DNA of 26,677 nucleotides from a virus, in the IMG/VR virus record IMGVR_UViG_3300031587_000008, positions 1-26,677 of that record; one strand, written 5' to 3'. Within the stretch, counting starts at the first letter, position 1; each line of letters opens with the position of its first letter. Below are positions 21,828-26,677 of this stretch, in pieces. A program made the position numbers and the translations under genes. The notes beneath the pieces are model-generated. The model was given only the letters and a program-made list of their open reading frames with translations. It searched no databases and had not been told where the DNA came from.

Positions 21828-21997
21828 AACTTAAAGAGTTTGTAGAGTTAGACGCAATGTTAAAAAAAGAAGTTGAAGCGTATGCTGCAGCAGAGAAGCT
21901 TTCCTTAGATCAGTTGCTAGAACTGTCCTTATCTGAATGGTTGAAATTATTGGCGACTGAAATAAATCAGCTTGCATTTGTGATTGAAAATGTCTGA
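21824..21997 (+). CDS. Small helical protein (57 aa) between gp10-like and tape-measure-like genes
   Basis: GTG 21824 overlaps the previous TGA (GTGA), and its own TGA overlaps the next ATG region. The product is helical and acidic (KLKEFVELDAMLKKEVEAYA, LLELSLSEWLKLLATEI). Location suits a tail assembly chaperone, the G/GT role next to tape-measure genes, but the size is small. No direct match. Confidence 0.55.
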   Translation: MKLKEFVELDAMLKKEVEAYAAAEKLSLDQLLELSLSEWLKLLATEINQLAFVIENV

Positions 21998-22292
21998 AGA
22001 AACCGTTACGTTTAATCTCGAGCTGAATACTGAGCCAGCTATAAATAATGTGCGCAGGTTGGAAACTTTAGTTTATCGCACTCTTGGGCTTATGAGGCGA
22101 CTTGGTTTACCCGAAGATATTAGTCAAGCAATCTATAAGGTTCAACGTTTAATTATGGTTTTACGGCTAGCTCATACAGCTATGATAGCATTGAGTTTAG
22201 CCTCTGGTCCCATAGGCTACGCGTTAGCGGCAGTAGGCATAGCCTCAGCTGCAGTTTCATTTTCTGACATGCTCATGGACACGGGCGGCTAA
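21990..22292 (+). CDS. Very short tape-measure-like tail protein
   Basis: ATG 21990 (100 residues) is preferred to an in-frame TTG two codons upstream. The protein has a helical part (VRRLETLVYRTLGLMRRLG, SQAIYKVQRLIMVLRLAHTA) and a hydrophobic Gly/Ala-rich end (ASGPIGYALAAVGIASAAV), resembling the membrane-active segment of tape measures. Siphovirus tape measures are normally several hundred residues or more. If it fixes tail length the tail would be only about 15 nm. It is the only candidate, lying just before the hub gene. Confidence 0.5.
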   Translation: MSEETVTFNLELNTEPAINNVRRLETLVYRTLGLMRRLGLPEDISQAIYKVQRLIMVLRLAHTAMIALSLASGPIGYALAAVGIASAAVSFSDMLMDTGG

Positions 22293-22295
22293 GAC

Positions 22296-23966
22296 ATGAT
22301 TCCGAAATACAAAATTGAAGTTTATCATGGCGCCAATTTAATCCACACAATCACGGATGTGGCTTTAACTCTTCATGTCCGAGATTTGTTAACTAGTGGC
22401 ACTGGAACGTTCTGTTTTAACGTTCCAACAGTTAAAGGTCTCCCCACCACTTTTGAATATAATGATGTTGTAGTTCACGATAAAGTTAAAATTTGGCTAG
22501 GTTACGACAGCGTTTCAGGTGACCCTAATTTTGTGGGAAGGATTTGTAGAGTTAACGCGCCTTTAACTAATGAAACAGGCTATAGCCGAGTTTTTGAGGG
22601 GAAATTGCAGAGTGAAATTTTGCAGCGCAGAATTAAATCGTTTAAGTATTGGCAAAATGTAGGTGTATCAGCTATTGTGGCTGAACTTGCAGGTGATTTG
22701 GGCTTAGGGACAAGTCAGATTGAAAGCGATTCTACGGCTGTTACGTTGAAGGTTGAAGGCGAAACCTACGAGGATGTATTGCGGAAGGTTTCAGATTACT
22801 GGTATGATGGTGACACTAGAATTCTGAAGGATTTTTATGTGGATATTGGCGACGAGGCGCATCCTAACGGTCATCTCGTTTGGGCTAGTCGAGATGGAAC
22901 AGCGCCTTTCAGATCTGGGGCAAATGTTGAAACCTTAACTGTAGGCACAAACATTCTTTCCTATAATATTGTGCGTGACGTCTTATCAGTTAAAAATAGC
23001 GTTAATGTTTATGGCACGTTTGATGAGGCTGCAACTTCAGCTAAGGACCCGCAAGACGAGAATTGGACGGAGAATTTAACAAATTGGACTAAAGAGTTTG
23101 GCGAGGACCTGCAATTAACTAGCGGCTATGCTATTGTAGGCAACTATGGGCTTATTTGTTTCTCAGCAGTGGATGACGGTTATTATCGTGCGCGCATCCG
23201 CAGAAGTTTTGAACCTGACTTTGACTGGGTGAGTGGAAGAGCCAATACGACGCGGAACAGCTACAGCAGAATGAGTTTCTACACGAGAAATATAGGTGGT
23301 TCAGGAGGTGACGTTACTCAAATATGGATTAAGCTTTACGCGCCTGACAGCAGCAACTATTTCAGATACTTCGCTTCCAACATAATTTTGCCGCCTCAAC
23401 TTCACACTTTATGGTTAGATGAGCCTTACGACACAACTGGAAGCCCAGACTACGACAACATAAGGCAAATAGTGTTTGATTTTTCGGCGATTGTTGACCG
23501 CGACTATGTCCTAGACGGCTTTTACTTCCGAGGCGGTCGCTTTCACAGTTCAGCTTCTAACTCAACAAGCCAAACAGACTACGGTCTTAGAGAGATGGTC
23601 AGCGTAGATGACATGCTATATTCTGACACTGATTGCCAAAGGCGCGCTGAAACACTTTTATATCAGCTTAAAGAACCAGCCGTGCGTGCGGACCTCACGG
23701 TTGTTGGAAATGCAAACATTAAAATTGGCGACCGCCTTAGCCTCACGATTCCTGCAGAGGGTATAAGCAGTCAAAGCTTTGATGTGGTAAGCGTAGAACA
23801 TGATTTGAATATGCAGGGCTTCACAACAAAGTTAAGCGCTATGGGCTTAAGCACTGAAAGCACAGCTGACATTAGACAGCTTCCCCCAGTCACAGTTTTC
23901 GACGTGATAGCCCACCATGCCTATTTAAGCCGAAGCGTAGCCCGCGGCCTAGAGGTGATACGTTAA
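22296..23966 (+). CDS. gpD-like tail hub protein with inserted beta-sandwich domain
   Basis: The 556-residue protein starts at ATG 22296. Residues about 1-242 match hub proteins of the gpD/gp27 type (DVALTLHVRDLLTSGTGTFC, VFEGKLQSEILQRRI, VEGETYEDVLRKVSDYW, DVLSVKNSVNVYG). Residues about 428-520 continue this fold (DYGLREMVSVDD, AETLLYQLKEPAVRADLTVV, KIGDRLSLTIPAEG). Residues about 250-425 form an extra domain (ENWTENLTNWTKEFGEDLQL, TQIWIKLYAPDSSNYFRYF, VLDGFYFRGGRF) with a carbohydrate-binding-like beta-sandwich pattern. The hub forms the tail tip or baseplate centre. The stop overlaps the next ATG (TAATG). Confidence 0.75.
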   Translation: MIPKYKIEVYHGANLIHTITDVALTLHVRDLLTSGTGTFCFNVPTVKGLPTTFEYNDVVVHDKVKIWLGYDSVSGDPNFVGRICRVNAPLTNETGYSRVFEGKLQSEILQRRIKSFKYWQNVGVSAIVAELAGDLGLGTSQIESDSTAVTLKVEGETYEDVLRKVSDYWYDGDTRILKDFYVDIGDEAHPNGHLVWASRDGTAPFRSGANVETLTVGTNILSYNIVRDVLSVKNSVNVYGTFDEAATSAKDPQDENWTENLTNWTKEFGEDLQLTSGYAIVGNYGLICFSAVDDGYYRARIRRSFEPDFDWVSGRANTTRNSYSRMSFYTRNIGGSGGDVTQIWIKLYAPDSSNYFRYFASNIILPPQLHTLWLDEPYDTTGSPDYDNIRQIVFDFSAIVDRDYVLDGFYFRGGRFHSSASNSTSQTDYGLREMVSVDDMLYSDTDCQRRAETLLYQLKEPAVRADLTVVGNANIKIGDRLSLTIPAEGISSQSFDVVSVEHDLNMQGFTTKLSAMGLSTESTADIRQLPPVTVFDVIAHHAYLSRSVARGLEVIR

Positions 23967-24121
23967 TGAATGATGAGGAGATGGAAGTTTTAGAAACTTT
24001 AGTTGAGCCTACGAGACTGGTGGTATTTCCTTCTCTAACTTGTGCAACTTCTCTTTCAACCATTCAACGTCATTTTTTAATGAATCAATCTCTATCTTGT
24101 CATCAGAAACCCAAACGCTGA
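23966..24121 (+). CDS. Short or truncated last gene of the rightward unit
   Basis: ATG 23966 overlaps the hub stop (TAATG) and opens 51 codons. The first 19 residues (NDEEMEVLETLVEPTRLVV) look natural; the remainder lies antisense to the 24009-24275 gene and looks random. This may be the remains of a longer tail gene cut off at the boundary between the two transcription units. Confidence 0.4.
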   Translation: MNDEEMEVLETLVEPTRLVVFPSLTCATSLSTIQRHFLMNQSLSCHQKPKR

Positions 24122-24275
24122 GGAAAATTATGCAAAGCCCAGATATGACAGGTAAGATGTAAAGTGCGGTTTGCCACCATTCTAGTTGTCGCCAAAAAAT
24201 GTTAGGAATAGACGCTAGCCCAGCTACGCCAATTATGAATAGACCTGTGAAGATTAAGGTGATATAACCTCTCAT
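24009..24275 (-). CDS. Small membrane protein with two helices and a coiled-coil tail
   Basis: The 88-residue protein has transmembrane helices at about 5-23 and 36-56 (ITLIFTGLFIIGVAGLA; TALYILPVISGLCIIFLSV) and a charged coiled-coil tail (LKNDVEWLKEKLHKLEKEI). Topology and position at the end of a unit would suit a holin, or a membrane protein for superinfection immunity; no partner lysis enzyme is visible. It is the last gene of the leftward unit and overlaps the last gene of the opposite unit. Confidence 0.65.
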   Translation of the reverse strand: MRGYITLIFTGLFIIGVAGLASIPNIFWRQLEWWQTALYILPVISGLCIIFLSVWVSDDKIEIDSLKNDVEWLKEKLHKLEKEIPPVS

Positions 24276-24317
24276 ATTTTATTCTTTGTTGTTTCAGCTT
24301 TTTATAGGTTTTGTGGA

Positions 24318-24407
24318 TTAATCTTCTATTTTTTCGCCATGTTTGCCAACAACTGCAGAATCCCATTCTGAATTTCCTTTAAACTTTTTTGCTGTTTTTA
24401 TGTTCAC
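24318..24407 (-). CDS. Micro-protein (29 aa), unknown function
   Basis: GTG 24407 overlaps the TGA of the upstream micro-protein (GTGTGA), and the ORF ends at TAA 24318-24320. The sequence (NIKTAKKFKGNSEWDSAVVG then KHGEKIED) is basic, then mixed. Coupling supports it, but its size leaves doubt. Confidence 0.4.
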   Translation of the reverse strand: MNIKTAKKFKGNSEWDSAVVGKHGEKIED

Positions 24408-24502
24408 ACATTTTTGAGAATCCACGCTACGGCAAAGAGTATGAGCCATCCTGGAAACCACAGCGGCAACGTTAACAACAAAACGGCTCTTCTTTTCGTC
24501 AT
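24404..24502 (-). CDS. Single-helix membrane micro-protein (32 aa)
   Basis: ATG 24502 overlaps the stop of the wHTH gene. The product has a basic start (MTKRRA) and one long hydrophobic helix (VLLLTLPLWFPGWLILFAVA). It is one of two adjacent membrane genes at the end of the leftward unit. A small holin- or exclusion-type peptide is possible; no family. Confidence 0.5.
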   Translation of the reverse strand: MTKRRAVLLLTLPLWFPGWLILFAVAWILKNV

Positions 24503-24837
24503 TTTAACTCGCCTTCAGCAGACGCCATGTCAATAAGATAGCAAGTTAAGGAATAACAATAGGGGCATTGAATGAAGCCTTTGAATTTACGTCCACATCT
24601 TTTACAAGTTCTGTCTTCTTTATTTCTCTCACCACCTTCTAGAGACGCCGCCTTAACCCACATGCACCTGCACTTGTGCCACCGAATGCGCTCCGCCCTG
24701 CCCTGCCTCCTCAACACTCCTAAAACATATTCGAGCCGTTGCAAGTCCATGTGCAGTCGCAACGCTAACCCGCTTGGATGCTGAGGCTTCAAACTTAAAG
24801 CGGCGTAAACTTGTTCTAAAACATCCTCACCAATCAT
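24499..24837 (-). CDS. Winged-helix protein with C-terminal zinc finger (putative regulator)
   Basis: Residues about 1-62 look like a winged helix-turn-helix (EDVLEQVYAALSLKPQHPSG, LALRLHMDLQRLEYVLGVL, RQGRAERIRWH). A C-terminal zinc ribbon follows (RTCKRCGRKFKGFIQCPYC). The start ATG 24837 has GGAG upstream and overlaps the preceding gene. It is the best candidate for a viral transcription factor acting on the divergent control region, but the target is a guess. Confidence 0.7.
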   Translation of the reverse strand: MIGEDVLEQVYAALSLKPQHPSGLALRLHMDLQRLEYVLGVLRRQGRAERIRWHKCRCMWVKAASLEGGERNKEDRTCKRCGRKFKGFIQCPYCYSLTCYLIDMASAEGELK

Positions 24838-25127
24838 TCTGTTTTCTCCTTCTCCAACTCCAAAAGCCTAGTCTGAAAGATGTCTTTTTTGCGAATGTCT
24901 TTATCTTCCCAGAATGAACCAGATTGAGGCTTGTCCCAAACAGCAAACCTTAGAACATACTTCTTCGTTAATCGGTAAGCCCATTTATCGTCAAAAGCTG
25001 AACCAAATTCCTGCAGGAGCCTCCACAATTTAGGAAAGAAACTTTGCACTTCATCATGTTTTAGATACTGTGTGTTTCTACCCCATCGTGTATTACGCCA
25101 AATTTGACTAAAATCAGCTTCATTCAT
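24834..25127 (-). CDS. Hypothetical protein (97 aa), helical and Trp-rich
   Basis: The ATG at 25127 overlaps the upstream stop. The protein is helical and rich in Trp, Phe and Lys (FFPKLWRLLQEFGSAFDDKW, RLTKKYVLRFAVWDKPQSG). No motif is recognised. Its position before the wHTH gene, with a shared start-stop, suggests co-expression. Confidence 0.55.
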   Translation of the reverse strand: MNEADFSQIWRNTRWGRNTQYLKHDEVQSFFPKLWRLLQEFGSAFDDKWAYRLTKKYVLRFAVWDKPQSGSFWEDKDIRKKDIFQTRLLELEKEKTE

Positions 25128-25306
25128 TCCAGTTTCACTTTGTATGTTGCTAACGCAGCTTCAACCTCACGCACGCTCTTGCCACACCGTTTCATGTAAT
25201 AGTTTAAGCAACCGCAAATCAGCATCCACATTTCGTCAGTGAATGGCGTGCTGCTCCAGAGGGTGCGGAAGGCTGTGAACTGCGAATCCTTAAACCCCCG
25301 CTTCAT
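25124..25306 (-). CDS. Hypothetical protein (60 aa)
   Basis: ATG 25306 has GAGGTTGA about 7 nt upstream and lies inside the 3' end of the preceding zinc protein gene. The product (FKDSQFTAFRTLWSSTPFTD, MWMLICGCLNYYMKRCGKSV) has a short helix pair with three cysteines. Function unknown. Confidence 0.55.
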   Translation of the reverse strand: MKRGFKDSQFTAFRTLWSSTPFTDEMWMLICGCLNYYMKRCGKSVREVEAALATYKVKLE

Positions 25307-25466
25307 TCTTGTTCAACCTCTTTTTCTTTCTCCAATCTGTGAAAACAGAATTATGAATTGAGCAGATACCGTTTGCGTCTATGAGCACTGAGCTTTTGTA
25401 ACCGCAAACAAGGCATTGCCTTTTCTCTTTATACTTACGCTTTTTTGGTGAAGCTTTTTCGCTCAT
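25290..25466 (-). CDS. Small basic zinc-finger protein (58 aa)
   Basis: The ATG at 25466 overlaps the TGA of the preceding micro-gene (ATGA) and is chosen over an in-frame upstream start at 25505. The product has a basic N-terminus (EKASPKKRKYKEKRQ) and a zinc-binding motif (CLVCGYKSS, then NGICSIHN). Nucleic-acid binding is likely by composition. The leader GAGAAACAAAATG resembles that of the 25566-25745 gene. Confidence 0.55.
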   Translation of the reverse strand: MSEKASPKKRKYKEKRQCLVCGYKSSVLIDANGICSIHNSVFTDWRKKKRLNKNEAGV

Positions 25467-25543
25467 TTTGTTTCTCGTTCTCCTTGTGCACCGCAATACG
25501 GACACTCAGCATGGCAACTGTAGAACTTGTGCAACGCCACCAA
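25463..25543 (-). CDS. Zinc-knuckle micro-protein, start uncertain
   Basis: The frame ending at TGA 25463-25465 encodes FYSCHAECPYCGAQGERETK, a plausible zinc knuckle, and its stop overlaps the next ATG. The nearest normal start is TTG 25543 (26 residues) with GGAGG 13 nt upstream; CTG 25576 would give 37 residues. A small but well-placed candidate. Confidence 0.4.
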   Translation of the reverse strand: MVALHKFYSCHAECPYCGAQGERETK

Positions 25544-25565
25544 TGTCCATGCCCATCCTCCAAAC

Positions 25566-25745
25566 TCACTTTTCAGCCTCCCCTAATCGAAAAATGGAAC
25601 CCGTAAAGGTCTTTCCGTCTTTACCCCACTTCCATGGGTTCTTATAGTGAAATTCACAGCAGGGCATAAAACCCCTCATTTTAAAGAAGGGTCGGAAGCA
25701 ATTGCTATACCCGCAAAGTTCAGGGATTCTTTTCTTTTCATTCAT
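25566..25745 (-). CDS. Small Cys-rich protein (59 aa), possible zinc binding
   Basis: ATG 25745 is chosen because GGAGAGTGAG lies upstream; an in-frame GTG at 25757 overlaps the previous stop and is an alternative. The product contains ELCGYSNCFRPFF and FMPCCEFHYKNPWKWG, giving four cysteines and a histidine in zinc-like spacing. Function unknown. Confidence 0.55.
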   Translation of the reverse strand: MNEKKRIPELCGYSNCFRPFFKMRGFMPCCEFHYKNPWKWGKDGKTFTGSIFRLGEAEK

Positions 25746-25753
25746 TTTGTTTC

Positions 25754-25996
25754 TCACTCTCCGACCTTTTCTCTAGGATGCTTCCACAACAACCTATGCG
25801 GAGTTGTTAATTCCGAACCCTCTGGGAATGTCCATGCTCTGTTTTTAAGGTATCCTTGTGTTTCTTTCTCGGATTTGAAAAGAATGTAGTCGCATTTTAC
25901 CTCGATTGGTTCTAATAAGCGAACTCGCCAGTTTCCTTTACTCTTTAAAACCACTTCAACTTTGTATTTGCCTTTATACCAGCGAATCTCACTCAC
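25754..25996 (-). CDS. Hypothetical beta-rich small protein (80 aa)
   Basis: GTG 25996 overlaps the stop of the zinc-ribbon micro-gene upstream. The product starts with alternating beta strands (IRWYKGKYKVEVVLKSKG, WRVRLLEPIEVKCDYILF), which suit a small SH3-like or OB-like barrel. No family match. Confidence 0.55.
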   Translation of the reverse strand: MSEIRWYKGKYKVEVVLKSKGNWRVRLLEPIEVKCDYILFKSEKETQGYLKNRAWTFPEGSELTTPHRLLWKHPREKVGE

Positions 25997-26112
25997 TTCC
26001 GCTTCAACTCCCTCTCCTTCATAACTTTACCGCAATTCAGACAAACCCGAAACTTCTCCTCAATCGGTGGCGAAATCATCCATGCTCCACAATCACACTC
26101 ATATCGAGTCAT
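25993..26112 (-). CDS. Zinc-ribbon micro-protein (39 aa)
   Basis: ATG 26112 lies in the 3' end of the preceding gene with GGAG upstream. The product has two Cys pairs (YECDCGAW and RVCLNCGKV), a full zinc ribbon, and a basic tail (KERELKRK). Such ribbons often bind nucleic acid or RNA polymerase. The overlap with the next start supports it. Confidence 0.6.
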   Translation of the reverse strand: MTRYECDCGAWMISPPIEEKFRVCLNCGKVMKERELKRK

Positions 26113-26477
26113 TGTTTTGTCTCCTTCAGCAACCCCTCAATCTCTTTCTTCCAATTCCACGCCTTATGCCGAAACATAGACGGTAACTCTTTAGGGTCAG
26201 GAAAGTTTTTGAAAGCCTCACGAACCAAATCAAACGTCTTTTTTAAGAGCAAATAATCTCCAAGATTCTTCTCGTTCATTCTTATAGCTCGTTCGTTCTG
26301 GTCTCTGAGTTTGTCTATTTCTTTTTGAGCGTCCTCAAGCAAAACCCATTTTTCAAGTCCACATTTTCTGCAATATTCATCAGAAGGTTCTAAAGTTGGG
26401 CAATCCTCTTCACATTCTCGTACTAATCTATTTCTAGTCCTGGCTTTGTTTCTAAGCGTCCCACTCACTTCACACAT
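26109..26477 (-). CDS. Coiled-coil protein with N-terminal Cys cluster (122 aa)
   Basis: ATG 26477 overlaps the stop of the junction-spanning gene (TGATG). The N-terminal 45 residues are basic then Cys-rich (VRECEEDCPTLEPSDEYCRK-CG), a likely zinc site. The rest is a coiled coil (LLEDAQKEIDKLRDQNERAI). No family is recognised; a structural or DNA-binding role is possible. Confidence 0.6.
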   Translation of the reverse strand: MCEVSGTLRNKARTRNRLVRECEEDCPTLEPSDEYCRKCGLEKWVLLEDAQKEIDKLRDQNERAIRMNEKNLGDYLLLKKTFDLVREAFKNFPDPKELPSMFRHKAWNWKKEIEGLLKETKQ

Positions 26478-26677
26478 CAACCCCTCTCTTTTTTATATTT
26501 CTGTTTACCACAAATTAGGCGACAATTCAAATGTAATTCCTGTAGAAAACTTCGCAAGTAGCGAATTTCATATTGAAATGCTGTTCTTTCCTTTACTTTA
26601 TCACCTCGAATCTGCGCCATTAAACGTTCTGTATTCCATTTTTGGATAAGTTCGAGTGTTTCTTTTTTCTTTTTATT
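26477..26677 (-). CDS. C-terminal part of the junction-spanning helical protein
   Basis: An open frame enters from the right edge (first codon 26677-26675) and ends at TGA 26477-26479 after 66 codons. It is basic and helical (KKKKETLELIQKWNTERLM, AFQYEIRYLRSFLQELHL) with two cysteines (NCRLIC). It joins the frame leaving at base 1 in phase, so the complete protein would be 137 residues if the molecule is circular. No family recognised. Confidence 0.65.
   Translation of the reverse strand, partial: NKKKKETLELIQKWNTERLMAQIRGDKVKERTAFQYEIRYLRSFLQELHLNCRLICGKQKYKKERG

Noticed and set aside
1-26677. tRNA genes, CRISPR arrays, insertion sequences
   Set aside because: No cloverleaf with a T-loop GTTCRA motif, no regularly spaced repeats and no transposase were seen on reading both strands.
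1-26677. Replication genes (polymerase, primase, helicase, Rep)
   Set aside because: None of the readable proteins carries the expected motifs; the only P-loop proteins are the GTPase-like gene and TerL. Host replication is assumed.

Overview
The window looks like the complete genome of a small head-tailed (HK97-fold, Caudoviricetes-type) virus, probably of an archaeon. Evidence for archaea: a TATA box about 25 nt upstream of the expected leftward transcript start, strong GGAGGTGA ribosome-binding sites, many TTG and GTG starts, densely overlapping genes, and a crowd of tiny zinc-ribbon proteins. A Bathyarchaeia-like or related host is only a guess. The two window ends appear to join. A minus-strand ORF leaving at base 1 continues in phase into the minus-strand ORF entering at base 26677, giving one 137-residue protein, so the sequence is probably a circular or circularly permuted genome of about 26.7 kb.

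On that reading there are two transcription units leaving one control region at about 1.49-1.60 kb, with oppositely directed TATA-like boxes and a perfect 10-bp tandem repeat. The leftward unit encodes a DUF4326 protein, a short tyrosine recombinase, a small acidic protein and the junction-spanning protein. It then continues from 26.7 kb down to 24.0 kb with about a dozen very small genes, many of them zinc-finger or membrane proteins. The rightward unit starts with an accessory membrane block (1.6-5.8 kb): signal-peptide proteins, a P-loop GTPase, a protein resembling the N-terminal domain of GTPase-associated proteins, and two membrane/coiled-coil proteins. Next come an MT-A70 adenine methyltransferase and packaging genes (small terminase candidate, TerL, portal, MuF-like protein). 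The head genes follow (DUF2213 protease, scaffold candidate, cement-like protein, HK97/encapsulin-like major capsid protein), then neck and tail genes up to 24.0 kb, where the two units converge.

The most unusual feature is the virion module at 15.2-24.0 kb. Carbohydrate-binding-like beta-sandwich segments appear inserted in or fused to core structural proteins: a ConA/LamG-like domain splits the head-tail adaptor, a glycosidase-like toroid is fused to head-closure and tail-terminator domains, a beta-sandwich precedes a tail protein, and another splits the gpD-like hub. This suggests glycan-binding and perhaps glycan-cutting functions built into the neck and tail rather than carried on separate fibres. 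The only tape-measure candidate is about 100 residues, implying a very short tail. No replication protein, tRNA or CRISPR array was recognised.

Several anomalies deserve attention: a zinc-ribbon membrane gene spread over three reading frames (4.47-4.75 kb), a capsid-adjacent gene that seems to start at ACG or need a -1 frameshift at A7 (14.17 kb), an in-frame TAG before a fibre gene (15.29 kb), and a duplicated MuF C-terminus flanking a cysteine-rich insert (10.38-10.75 kb).
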